Assembly: GCA_036937835.1 (NCBI GenBank)
Contig: CM072864.1
Location: 7,971,001-8,035,000 of the forward strand
Reading direction: 5' to 3'
Source of the DNA: Pampus argenteus
Lineage: Eukaryota > Chordata > Actinopteri > Scombriformes > Stromateidae
DNA: 64,000 nt
In this document: in pieces, positions 23,416 through 34,642 of the stretch
Layout of the letters: each line of letters opens with the position of its first letter
How positions within the stretch are numbered: the stretch's first letter is position 1
Position numbers and translations under genes: made by a program
The notes under the pieces: model-generated
Told to the model about the DNA's origin: nothing
Seen by the model: the letters and a program-made list of their open reading frames with translations, nothing else
Database searches by the model: none

Positions 23416-26400
23416 TATCAATTAATAGCCCTGCTGAAACTGTTGAAATGCAAGTAAATGTATAACTCTGTATGTCAACCTCCCCCCCACCAACACCACC
23501 GCCACCCCAAATCCCTGGCTATCATTTTGCAAACTTCACTAACACTGCACACCAAATTAAATATTTAATATATTTATTTCGTAAAAAAAAAAAAAAAAGA
23601 TAAAAGATAAAAGATATCCCTTTTGTAGGATTACAAATGTAATGGCCCAATATGTTTGTAGATAACCTTTAAGTTATCTACAAAGTTATCATTCAGGAAA
23701 CCTCACTTCACTTTAGCCATTGGCTGATTTGACATGTCTGGTGTTTTTTTTTTCTATTGTTCACAGAATACAAATGCTAAGCAAGATCAACACAAAAGAT
23801 ACCTACAACGTAAAGATGTGGACAAAGTTGAGACTGAAACTATAGATTCGCTCTGTAGATACAGTTTGCAAGTGACTAATTCCACCAATTTTACATATCA
23901 AAATCAAAGTTTACAGTGTTGGGGAGTACAAAGCTTGCATAATCTAAGAAGTTGTCTCAAGTAAAATAATATAATTATAATAGTTATACTTTTGGTTTCT
24001 GAGAAATCAATTTATTTTGTCAATTTTGGACGATAACAAAAGGCTACATTAGCCTACCAACACATTGAATAGGCATTATCATTGCATGGCTAGGACATAT
24101 TCTCACCCATTTATTTCAGTGAGTCAATGTTGACAGAGCCCATTCATCCTGCAGCCATGGCAACTGTTTTATTCTTTTATGTGCACCAATGCATTTTTGT
24201 ATTGTACAATAAAATTGTTGTTTTTCTACTATTGAAACGGTCACAGTTTCATGTAGCCTACACTCATCAACAACAGTAAGGCCCTAAGTGATCATCAGTT
24301 TCACAACATGGCTTTTGCTGATCTTTTCATTTTCATAGTGTCAAACTTCTTCATTTTGTTACGACAAGTGAGTGTCAAGTCTCCAGTTCTGCCAAACTGA
24401 AACATTTATAGGTTCCTGTATATATTCTTGAGCTGGATATCTCTAGGAGATGTCTGTTGCCCCTATAGACAAACAGCTGCAGGCAGCAGAAATTAGGATC
24501 ACAGGATATCTTATCATTATTATTGGAGGGGTCATCACCGTACTATTTATTAACTCCCATATCTCCTAAATGTAGTATTCCACGGTAACCAAATTAGTGT
24601 ATGGATGTCTGGACTCTCAAACTCTCAAATATCACACCCTCCCCATTTGTTGATGAATGGATTACATGTTTCTGTAAGGCTGAACATACACAGCACAGCA
24701 TACAACAGTACAGTCACTGCTGTTCATTAAACTACCGACATTGAGTGAACGTGTCTCAACAATCACTCAATCTTAGCGACCTTTGCACTTATTATGACCT
24801 GCCATCTGAGTGTTGCTTCTCCCCCCCCCCCTGTGCCTATGTTGTGAACTCTGGCCCTGGCAAACATTAAAGGACAAGCCCAGTCCGCTGCTATCATATG
24901 TCCATGTGTCGTGAAAAGAGAGGGCTCGGAGGGCTGGGGCGAGAGGGGGTGGGTTGAGAATACTTTGGCACTGGGGTTTAGTTTCTTTAAAAAGAGCATC
25001 AGTTCTGGTGCCACTGGCCGCATAATCCTGTGTGTCGATTGTGTTGATGGTCTTCAACTGCTTTGCTGGCTTGGTCTGGTCATTGGAGTGTTGCACAGAA
25101 TGGAGCTTCCCCAGCTGGAACATATGAGGCTCCACACGTGTAACAGCGCAGGTGAGATCCGTGATGAACTGCCTCTGCAGAAAGCAACCAACGTGTCGAG
25201 GAAACATTGCAGCGTGGTGTCGCAACTGTACAGGACATAGATATGTTCATACTGAGGCTCCGTGTGTCTATTCAGCAGTTAGATAACTTCCTTTTTGAGT
25301 GTGGCAACAGCACCAGTAGCTCACATATAAGAGTACAATTCAAAAGTTTTGACTTTCAAGTAAATAGGAATGTGCAGCCAGACGTTTGGCTGGTACTGTA
25401 AGTAATAAGAAATAAACAGAAAGAAATACGTCCGTTTTTCATGCTACTGCCTAGACTGTTGTGTATCTGTTTTAGTTGCTTTGTTTTCATCTAATAAGTT
25501 CTTTGAAGACACAGTTATACATGAGTGATAACAAGGTGGAGTGACTTTATAGGACAGTAAAAAGAGATCTCATCAGGGGCTGCTCACACAAAAATAAGTG
25601 CACAAATATGTAGAATTTATCTGTCTGCAGATAAATCTCCAGTGGCCTCTGTAGGTCTGCTTGCTTTGTCATATTTGATGTAATTTGCTCACAAACATAA
25701 TTTATATTCTTTGAAACCCTTCCCATGCGGTTACGTGTGTACAGTATACGTGTGTGTACGTAGGAGATGGGAGATAAATGGAAAGGAAAAATTTAACTCC
25801 TGCCAGGACAAGCACCCAATAAAATAGCAATCATACCATCTCTTAATCGTCAAGCTTATTCCAAAGCAGCAATTATTAGTAGCTATCACTGCTGTGATAA
25901 TGACTACAGTACACTAGAGCAACTGCTTGTTAGACCTTGAACATACGCCACAAACAAGTATGCAGTACTGTATGATGTTCTCTGTTTGAAGATTGCGTGT
26001 CCTGAGTTGTCCTTTCTTTAGAGGTCAGGCAAGATGGGTGTGGATGAAAATGTATGTGTTTAAGCTGATTTCCAGTATTTGTTGTGGGAACCTGTTAATT
26101 TGACTCAAGACAGCTTATATGTATGGGGTGTATGTGTTATGTGTGGTGATACTTGGAAGTTTGAATGTACATATACAGTATGTCTGTGTATGTGAATGTA
26201 TCTATTGTGCATGTTAGCCTAACATCATCCTAAAATATGTATAAATTATCTTATATATGCAGATATTAGTATTTATCTCAGTTACTAAGAGATTGTTAGC
26301 AAACCTCCAAGGTGGAAAAAACAATTATATGCAACTGTTAGCTAGGCAATTCCTTTATAAATTCTATAAAATGGGGATTCTTTCAAAAATGCAATTAACT

Positions 26401-27497
26401 TCATACAAAGTTCAGTGAACGGAAAAGGCCTAAATTAGCAGCAGTTCTCCTCAGTACACCTGCACACAGACATTGCCACAGTTCTTGGATGGATTTTGTC
26501 GTCTCAGCTGCTTCTGTCTCTTCATATAATCCCAGATTGACTCCGTGACGTTAAAATCAGGGCTCTGTGGAGGCCAAACCATCTGTTGCAGGACTCCTTG
26601 ATCTTCTTGTTAATGACAATAGTTCCTTATGACTCTGGCTGTATGTTTGGGGTTGTTGTCATGCTGCAGAATAAATTTGTGACTGATCTGATGTCCACCT
26701 GATGGTATTGTGTGAATGATAAGAACCTAAACATCTAAAGTGCCTAAAACTTTTGCAAGAACTATACTGAAAAGTAAAGAATCTCAATACTTCCTTATCT
26801 GGTACACCAAGATAAAACTAAGGCTATATAATACAACATGACTTGTCTTTCCTACCATACCCTTATTCCTATAAATGGGATAGACAACATATTAGACACC
26901 TACTGTTTTCATCCACAAAGGAGCAGGTGATCTAGGTGTCATTTCACATAAGCAACCTCTCTGCTAGTGACCTGCTTTTAGGAATCACTGGAGAATCCTG
27001 AAGTATCCCAGACTCAGGATTAAAGCTTAAACTGCCCTCTAGTGGTAAGAAAGGATAAGCACCACTCCACACTTCACAGTTACATAAACAAACAGCTTGT
27101 GCAGTACCAACTGTGCTCATCTGAATTCATGAGAGGTTCCCATCTCTGTTATACTTGTCTCGCCTGACTTTGCTGCTTTTACTCTGACTGAGTAACTAGC
27201 TGTGTCACCACAACAGATGTACAGTACCGGGGATTGGGGATTTGCTTCCCTGCTGTCTGACATCACCATAGAGACTTTGGCAGCTCCTCTCAGACCTTTT
27301 TAAATGATAAAACAGACAGAGAGACAGACAAGCAGGATGGCCTCTGGTCCTCCCCTTCCTGCCTACCAAGTACTTCTCCTTGGCAACAGTCAGCTGACCT
27401 GCAGTAGGTAGTGTTTAGTGAAGCACACACATGCACACAGATAGAGCAGTGTGCCTCAGTCGCTCACACTCACTCCTCCACCTGTCACCAAGGCCTC
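23416..27497. other. Intergenic region between the UGT gene and pfkfb1
   Basis: No gene was recognised. Open frames near 24760-25240 overlap on both strands and match nothing known. The region contains a C-run near 24821, a degenerate Tc1-like transposase (26440-26700) and otherwise AT-rich sequence. Upstream promoters and alternative first exons of pfkfb1 (mammalian genes use several) could lie in the last kilobase. Confidence 0.55.
26440..26700 (-). pseudogene. Degenerate Tc1-like transposase fragment
   Basis: The minus-strand translation from about 26697 reads HQISHKFILQHDNNPKHTA, the catalytic-domain block of Tc1/mariner transposases (usual form QDNDPKHT). A stop codon follows shortly after, then in the same frame WPPQSPDFNVTESIWDYMKR, including the PDxN part of the DDE domain, and a terminal stop near 26450. 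The N-terminal DNA-binding domain and terminal inverted repeats were not found, so this is an inactive remnant. Confidence 0.85.
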
Positions 27498-30400
27498 ATG
27501 GCTCTCACCATAAACACATCCACAGAGCAGAAAAAACTCACACAGACTCCTCTTCTCAAGATCTGGGTGCCATGGATGGGCTGCAACTTAAACCGCAGGA
27601 GGGGATGTAAGTGCAGTAAAAAACCCAACTCAGCTTGAATAGAAGAAGAGTATGATACATACACTTATTCTGTCCTCCTGCTGTTTGTTTGGCTTCTACT
27701 TTTATTCATTTCTCGTTTCAAGGTTTTGTTTGCATCACTTTGCCTTAACTCCTCTAGCAGTCATAGTGTTTCATACTGACTGTGCATGGATGTCTCTCCT
27801 CCTGTCACTGCAATACTGAGCTCAGTCCTGTCGGGGGATGCAGGTAGGCACGCAGCCGTCTGAGAGAAACAGAGGAGTCAGTCATGGGATGCCAGCCTGG
27901 ACCAAGCCAGGTCCGAGTTGGCTCTCTGTTCAGTCACTGACGTGGTCCTTTGAGCATTTTGCTGATGCAGCATACTCCATTCATAATCGAACAGCCTGGA
28001 GGCTGACACTCTCCCTGTCCCTGTATGGACATACATGGACCATCCGGGTATTTTGTGTACAGCTAACTGGCAAGTAATCCTGCAGTGTGCCTTATAAATC
28101 ACTGGCATTTTTGACCAGAGACAAGCATGAATCAACTGAGTCATGACTGGGTAAGACACGCACAGATATTCGAGGTTTGTGTGGCAATGTATGAGCAGGC
28201 AATGCTATTGTTTATCTCAAAGGTCATTCTAAAAAATAATAATTATATAGTAATTATATATATCCTCATTCATCCAAGCTTTCTTTATTTCACTGTAGCT
28301 TCATTATAATTGCAAGTAGTGACACATTAGTGACCAAGGCCTTTACCCAGTAGGAATAGTGGTTTTATATTGAGAACATTGAGAACACAGGTGATTTGTA
28401 TGAGTGGATTTGCATGGCAGAAACTGAAAGTGTTTGGTTCTTGTGATTGTCAGATATTTTTTACCCTGTTTGCAGAGGATTTTTTCATTGTTTTAATGTA
28501 TTTATGCATCTGTTTGTTTGTTTTTTGTTAGTGCTCGGTCTGACAGTTCTCTGTATCAAGAAGTATAGCCAGATAAGCTGTACGACTCACTACACTGGTT
28601 TACAGACATTTGAGCTGCAACATGGAGCTCTTATTCACTCTCTTAATGAAGATTACCTTGGCAGTGACACACACACACACACACACACAGCACATGTCCT
28701 GCAGCTCAGAGCCTCAGAGAGTTGTGCATGACTCTGGATTGCATTTGACCATTTGAACACAAGGCTAGCATGACATGTGCAGTAATAACGCTGAAATTAC
28801 GTCACCAGCAGCATTCGGCAACTATTCAGTAATTATTGTTTTAAGTTATTATGTCTTTGTTTCCATCTCAGCCTCGGTGCCACAGTTCTGTAACTCCCCT
28901 ACAATGATTGTGATGGTGGGATTGCCAGCCAGAGGGAAGACTTACATCTCCAAGAAGCTCACTCGCTACCTGAACTGGATCGGAGTCCCTACAAGAAGTC
29001 AGTGAATCCTTGAATGCTGATCATGTAAATGTACAAAAAGGACAAGTAATTGAATGAGTTAATGTTAAATACATTTATTTTAACCTCTCTGTTGTTACAT
29101 TCCCACCAGTGTTTAATGTGGGGCAGTATCGTAGAGAGGCTGTCAGGACCTATAAAAACTTTGAGTTCTTTAAACCTGACAATGAAGAGGCCATGAGGAT
29201 CCGCAAGTGAGAAGAATACAAATCTGATAAGTCATTGAATGATAAGAGTCATTATGGGTGAGTTTTATACTTGAGATGTGATTTGCTCTTTTCTCTTTTT
29301 CTCTCAGGGCCTGTGCAGCAGCTGCCCTCAAAGATGTAGCTGCCTACTTCACAAAGGAACAGGGACAAGTAGCTGTAAGTAAGAGGACAACGGAAACTGT
29401 CCCTCTAATCACAATGAAACACAATGATTAATAATGCATTTTGTTTTCTTTTACTTTCTTCAGTCAGGTCTAAATGAGATTAAGGTCATCTCTCTGGATT
29501 AATTAGTATATTTCCATTGATTGATTAAAGAATCGAGAACAAAATGTATACTAGATGCCTAATTGTTCAATCATTATGTCAATTATGAATAGTGTAAATA
29601 TAGGTTATTTGACGATACTAAGTTTATACTAATCTTATACGTTTTCATTGATTTTAGCTTTGGATATACACTTTTTTTAAATTTCTTTCCTATCAACTTT
29701 GTGTCTACTGTATCTATTGATATGGGTGGCAAGCTGCTCCATGCAATTGCCCTACAAGGATAATTTCAGGTTGTATTATAGTGAATTTAATACTACAGGG
29801 ATGTATTGACACATTTGTTCTGTCCCATACAGGTGTTTGATGCTACAAACACCACCAGGGAGAGAAGGGCAATCATCATTAGTTTTGCCAAGGAGAAAGG
29901 TTACAAGGTAAAGTAAAAAAAGTGGACGTGGCGATAGATACCACTCACATATTGGTCCTTTAAATATGAAGTTGCAGCCAGCAGCTAGTTAGCTTAGCTT
30001 AGCACGAAGACTGGAAATGCGGAAATAGGTATTTTAGCTCTGTCCAAAGGTATAAAAAAATCTAAAGCTCATTAATAACATGTTTTTTTTTTAATCCGGG
30101 CAAAAACCAAAGTAGAAAAAAAGTTGTGATTTTGTGGATGGTTATGTGTCTGACTACTTCCTGGCCAGAAGCAGTGACTTCCTGGAGTCTGCTGGTTGCC
30201 TGGCAACCTCAGGGTGATGACAAGCTAGCTAAACTCCCCAATTGCTTTAAGGACAAGACTAAAACACAAACATGTCTTTTAAAATCATTTTATGAATCAA
30301 ACTTCTCAATGACCTTTTTGTACACAGGTGTTCTTTGTGGAATCAGTCTGTGATGACCCTGAAATCATCACAGAGAATATCAAGGTGAGGTGCTCCTTCA

Positions 30401-33400
30401 GTCAAGGATGTTTTTTTTATGTAAATGCTTACAGTTGCTGGGATGTAGTGTTCTCAATATAATACCACAGTTTATTGTCCTTTGCAGCAAGTAAAATTTG
30501 GGAGCCCGGATTACGTGGATCGTGACATAGATGAAGCCATGGAAGACTTCATCCAGCGTATTGAGTGTTACAAGGCACACTACATGCCTATAGATGATGA
30601 GAAAGACAGGTGATGCTTTTCTTCATGTAAGATTTAAAAGCAGAATAGATGAATTATTCCCTAATAATTTCTGATAAATTTGCTTTTAAAGTTTATTTTT
30701 TCCCCAATGCTGACTTTTAACAGGAAGCTCTCCTACATCAAGATCTTTGACGTTGGTAGCAGATACCTGGTGAACAAGATCCAGGACCACATTCAGAGCA
30801 GGATAGTGTACTACCTCATGAACATCCACGTCACACCGAGATCCATCTACCTGAGCCGCCACGGAGAGAGCGAGCTCAACCTATTAGGTCGCATCGGTGG
30901 AGATTCAGGCCTGTCCCCCAGAGGACATAAAGTGAGTGGACAAGTTCAATCCTTTAATACAAACGCATGGCATGAAAAAACGCAGGTTTTAAAAGCAGTA
31001 AAAGACTTTTTTTTAAAAACAAATTGTACTCTCCAGTATGCCAATGCTTTGGGGGGCTTCATCAAGAGTCAGAATATCAATGACCTGAAGGTGTGGACGA
31101 GCCACATGAAGAGGACCATCCAGACTGCAGAGGCTCTGGGAGTCCAGTATGAACAATGGAAGGCTCTCAATGAGATAGACGCTGTGAGTTTATAAAGTTT
31201 ATATTAAAAAAATATAATCCTTTAGACAAAGACTGCTTTCAAATATTACCCTGGATTTATGGTTGAATGCATCAGAGGTTGTGCATTCTCAACACAAAAA
31301 TGATTTACACTCCAAGTGATTTGATGTCACTTTTCCCACTTAGGGCGTATGTGAAGAACTAACCTATGAGGAGATTCAGGAGAATTTCCCGGAAGAGTTT
31401 GCACTGAGAGACCAAGACAAGTATCGTTACCGTTACCCCAAGGGTGAGGTAAGTACTCCCCAGAATATACTGTGACCAGGGACCATTTAACTAGGAAAGT
31501 GTCACACAGAGAGTTTTTTTTTTTTTTTTTCTTTTTCTGGAACACGCTGTTCACACTCACATGTTAGACACACATTCACACCTGGATGCTGTCCAGCACA
31601 ACCACATTCAGATCTGCTGGCTGCTGAGGCAACAAAATCTGCCTAGCAAATATAAAGCTCACTAATTAACAGGTTTATCCAATACATACAATTTATGTTT
31701 TTATAGGGGGGAGTTTGTGTGGGACTATTTCTTGGCTGGGTGCAGTGAATTTCAGGAGTCAACAATGCCTCTCAATGCATTTTTATATAAATGAAACAGT
31801 CCAGATGTTAGTTGGTTGCTGGTAGGCAGATGATTTTGTTGCCTTTGGACAGAGACAGACTAGCTGTTTCTCCTGTGTCTTCTTGTCTTTATGCTAAGCT
31901 AAGCTAACGGCCTCGTATTAACCAGACAAATATGCAATAGGTATCATTCTTCTCAAAGCAAATAAGTGCATTTCCCCAAATGTTCAACTAGTCTTCTTCC
32001 ACCTGAATCTATCCTTCCAGACATATTCATTATAAGAGAATCTGACCATAGTCAGGACAAAAAGAGTGTGGTTGAATAATTTATGAAATCTTCAATTATT
32101 CTGTCTCTTCAACAGTCCTATGAGGACCTTGTCCATCGTCTGGAGCCGGTTATCATGGAGCTGGAAAGGCAGGAAAACGTTCTAGTCATCTGCCACCAGG
32201 CTATAATGCGTTGCCTGCTGGCCTACTTTCTAGACAAATCTGCAGGTACAGAAAACCAAGCTCCACCTCTCCAGGGGCTGGATTCTCCTCTGCCTTGTAA
32301 TACCTTAACAAAATAACTCATCTTATTTTCCTCCTTCTGAAGACGAGCTGCCTTATCTGAGATGCCCCCTTCACACGGTGCTCAAACTCACACCAATAGC
32401 CTACGGTAGGTGGTTGGTGCTTGACTCCGTGACACATCTTAATCTCTGTAAATCTCATCCAATCTCTGTTAATCTTTCCCTGACAGTCTGGCTTTCTCCT
32501 CAATTGTAGGGTGTAAAGTTGAGTCATTTTTCCTCAATATTGAAGCAGTCAACACACACAGAGAGAGGCCAGGGGTAAGTTTCCACACATTTGCACACAT
32601 TTGTCTTAATAGATACTCATCTTTGCCAGCTATTAGTCTGCAGTGTATCACATACAGTACGTCTGCATGGCACCAGTGATGGAAAGTAACTAAGTACATT
32701 TACTGTACTTCGGGATAATGTTGAGGTACTTGTATTTTACTTGAGCGTTTCCATTTGATGCTACTTTATACTTCCACTTGACACATTTCAGAGTGAAATC
32801 TTGTACTTTCTACTCCACTGTGTTTATTTGACAGCTTTTACTTTTACTTTTCACGTGAAGATTTGACATCTTACTTTGACTATCTTAAGTCAGATAATCA
32901 TTCGTGTGTTTATTGTTAACAGCTCCACCAAATAGTGATTTGTTTTCCCCTTTAAACTTCTCACACAGTTTCATTTTAATAAATGTTCAAATGATCCAAT
33001 ATTTCACCAAAAAAATCAAAGATTAGAGAACACATAATCTCATGACTCCTCAGATTGATCTGGTGATTTGGACACTGGTGGCGTAATGGTTATATGTAAT
33101 AATAAACCAGTACTTTTACTGCAGTACTGCTAATACCTATGTACTGCTACTTAAGTAGTGTTTTTGTATTGCTGTACTGTTACTTTTACTTAAGTAAAGG
33201 ATCTGAATACTTCTTCCACCACTACATAGCAGGCAGTAATGTTAACCCTAATCTTACTTATTAATGAAATTAACGTACTATATATTGTGGTGAGAAATTA
33301 GCAAATATACAGCTGAACTGATCTGTTTTCTTTTTCTCATTTTAGAAAGATTGGTAAAAAAAATAAATAAATAAAAAAAATAAATCACCACTTTATCAGC

Positions 33401-33488
33401 ATTTAAAAACACTGAGTATTTGTTGCAGAATGTCGACATCAACAGAAACCCAGAGGAAGCTCTGCAGACTGTTCCTGACCATATATAA
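27498..33488 (+). CDS. pfkfb1: 6-phosphofructo-2-kinase/fructose-2,6-bisphosphatase 1
   Basis: Bifunctional cytosolic enzyme that makes and degrades fructose 2,6-bisphosphate, the switch between glycolysis and gluconeogenesis. Fourteen exons join in frame: 27498-27606, 28872-28997, 29110-29206, 29308-29374, 29833-29907, 30328-30384, 30488-30609, 30724-30931, 31037-31183, 31344-31448, 32116-32245, 32343-32405, 32510-32574, 33429-33488. The result is 476 aa (human PFKFB1 471). The kinase half has Walker A GLPARGKT at 53-60; the phosphatase half has the RHGE catalytic motif (His about 264) and CHQAIMRC. The N-terminus reads RRRG-SSVPQF, matching the liver isoform, whose Ser after RRRG is phosphorylated by PKA. 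The start is the first in-frame ATG. Human PFKFB1 lies near ITIH6, as here. An AATAAA lies at 33886. Confidence 0.95.
28666..28689. repeat. (AC)n microsatellite in pfkfb1 intron 1
   Basis: About 12 AC dinucleotides, uninterrupted, in intron 1 roughly 180 bp before exon 2. Confidence 0.9.
29925..30265 (+). repeat. Percomorph MITE-like repeat in pfkfb1 intron 5
   Basis: Successive phrases AGCCAGCAGCTAGTTAGCTTAGCTTAGCA, AGACTGGAAATG, CTCTGTCCAAAGGTA, AAAGCTCATTAATAACA, GACTTCCTGGAGTCTGCTGGTTGCCTGGCAACCTCAGGGTGA and GCTAGCTAAACTCCC match a very common non-coding dispersed element of percomorph fishes. This is the most complete copy in the window. It ends shortly before exon 6. Confidence 0.75.
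31650..31995. repeat. Two inverted pieces of the MITE-like repeat in pfkfb1 intron 10
   Basis: The left part (about 31650-31830) reads in plus orientation (AAAGCTCACTAATTAACAGG, GGGACTATTTCTTGGCTGGG). The right part (about 31840-31990) reads in minus orientation (TTATGCTAAGCTAAGCTAAC, the reverse complement of the GTTAGCTTAGC core, then GCATTTCCCCAAATGT). The two pieces therefore face each other, through nested insertion or rearrangement. Confidence 0.65.
32672..33226. mobile_element. hAT-type non-autonomous DNA element (pfkfb1 intron 13)
   Basis: The left end CAGTGATGGAAAGTAACTAAGTAC and the right end AAGTAAAGGATCTGAATACTTCTTCCACCACT are imperfect inverted repeats (CAGTGATGGAA against AGTGGTGGAAG). 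Between them lie repeated TACTTTTACTT and TTTATTTGACAGCTTTTACTT motifs typical of a highly abundant fish element. There is no transposase. It lies wholly in the last intron, so it should not alter the protein. Confidence 0.8.
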
Positions 33489-34642
33489 ACGCTGGACTAC
33501 AACAATGTGATAAAGATAAACTAAATGTTCGAGATGCACTCCAGTTAAAGTTTTATGGTGTGGTAAGAGAAGGTGAAGTTTCTTCTGAAGCACACGGACT
33601 CTCGCCTTGCAGCGGCTCGAGCTGTTACAGGAGGATCCCTTTTTAAAACATGTCTGTCAGCTGTTCTTGTGTCTTTTCTGACTATATCGCTTTGTGCAGA
33701 ATTTTGAAAACATTGTCATTGTTTACAAATAATTTAGAGTGCTGTGTAACTGTTGTACAGATCCTAAAATCAGTTATTGATCATCTAATTATAGAAGAAT
33801 CATCACCATGGACAACTTCAAAAAATAAAAAAATAAAAAACATTTGTAATGTAGATTGGATGTAATGTATAAATGATTGAATGTAAATAAATAATGTAAA
33901 GAAAGAGTCGCATTGCAGTCAGTGTCTTGTTTGTGTTTTGCTTGGCAGCTTGTATGTTGCTAACTCTCTAAAAAACAAAGAATAAAATGGGTTCAATTAA
34001 ACAACATGATTGCATAACAGACCAATGTACTGTTCCTTTCAGCCAATAATGGCTCATTGTTTAGGAGCACTAAAGGGAAATAAAACACTTTTTTGGGGAT
34101 TTTTGGGAGCAATTCAAGCTGAATTTAAGCCAGAATGGAGAATTTCAGGAGCACTCAGAGCAGAGAGGAGAAGCAGCAGTAGGAGGAGGAGGAGGAGGAG
34201 GAGGTGTTTTGGTCGTGGGGTATTTTTTCTCAAATAGCTGAGCAGGGGTTAATAATCCCTCATTTCCCTCGTGGACCCCGGTGGCAGTAGTCCGCGATAT
34301 TTCCAGTATGTATAAACACAAACTGGGATTCTTCAACCCAGCAGGACTCAACGCAACTTTCTGACTGAACTTCACCCTTCTTCGCCAGCATTGTTTTCTG
34401 TTGTTTGTTTTGTTTTTTGTTTTTTGACATGTGTTGTCATTACTACAGCGGAGGTGTCTAAATTAAGCAGAGGGAGGGGGAAGGACTGCCCCGTGTAAAA
34501 ATAAATAAATATATAAATATATATATATATATAATGTGAGGTGAGCACCGCGTCCTGCTGTATGAGCCGCTTCAGTCTCGCTGACAACGTGACGCCATCG
34601 GCAAACTCACCTTATTTTGGAGCCTAAACCTGTATCATCATT
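33489..34642. other. pfkfb1 3' UTR and itih6 upstream region
   Basis: The pfkfb1 3' UTR probably ends after the AATAAA at 33886-33891. From 33910 to 34642 no gene is recognised. The stretch holds a short GGA-rich run (34182-34205), an AT-rich run (34508-34533) and presumably the itih6 promoter. A ribosomal or tRNA gene was not seen. Confidence 0.55.
33886..33891 (+). terminator. Candidate polyadenylation signal of pfkfb1
   Basis: AATAAA lies about 400 bp after the pfkfb1 stop codon and is followed by a TGT-rich stretch (TGTCTTGTTTGTGTTTTG) that fits a downstream cleavage element. An earlier AATAAA-like string occurs near 33825. Confidence 0.5.

Noticed and set aside
24763..25240. Possible small genes on both strands
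   Set aside because: Overlapping frames on both strands, no family similarity, no splice sites or conserved motif; best explained by GC-richer intergenic sequence.
27411..27497. Extended N-terminus of pfkfb1
   Set aside because: The upstream in-frame codon is GTG; the first ATG is at 27498 and gives a length typical of the family.
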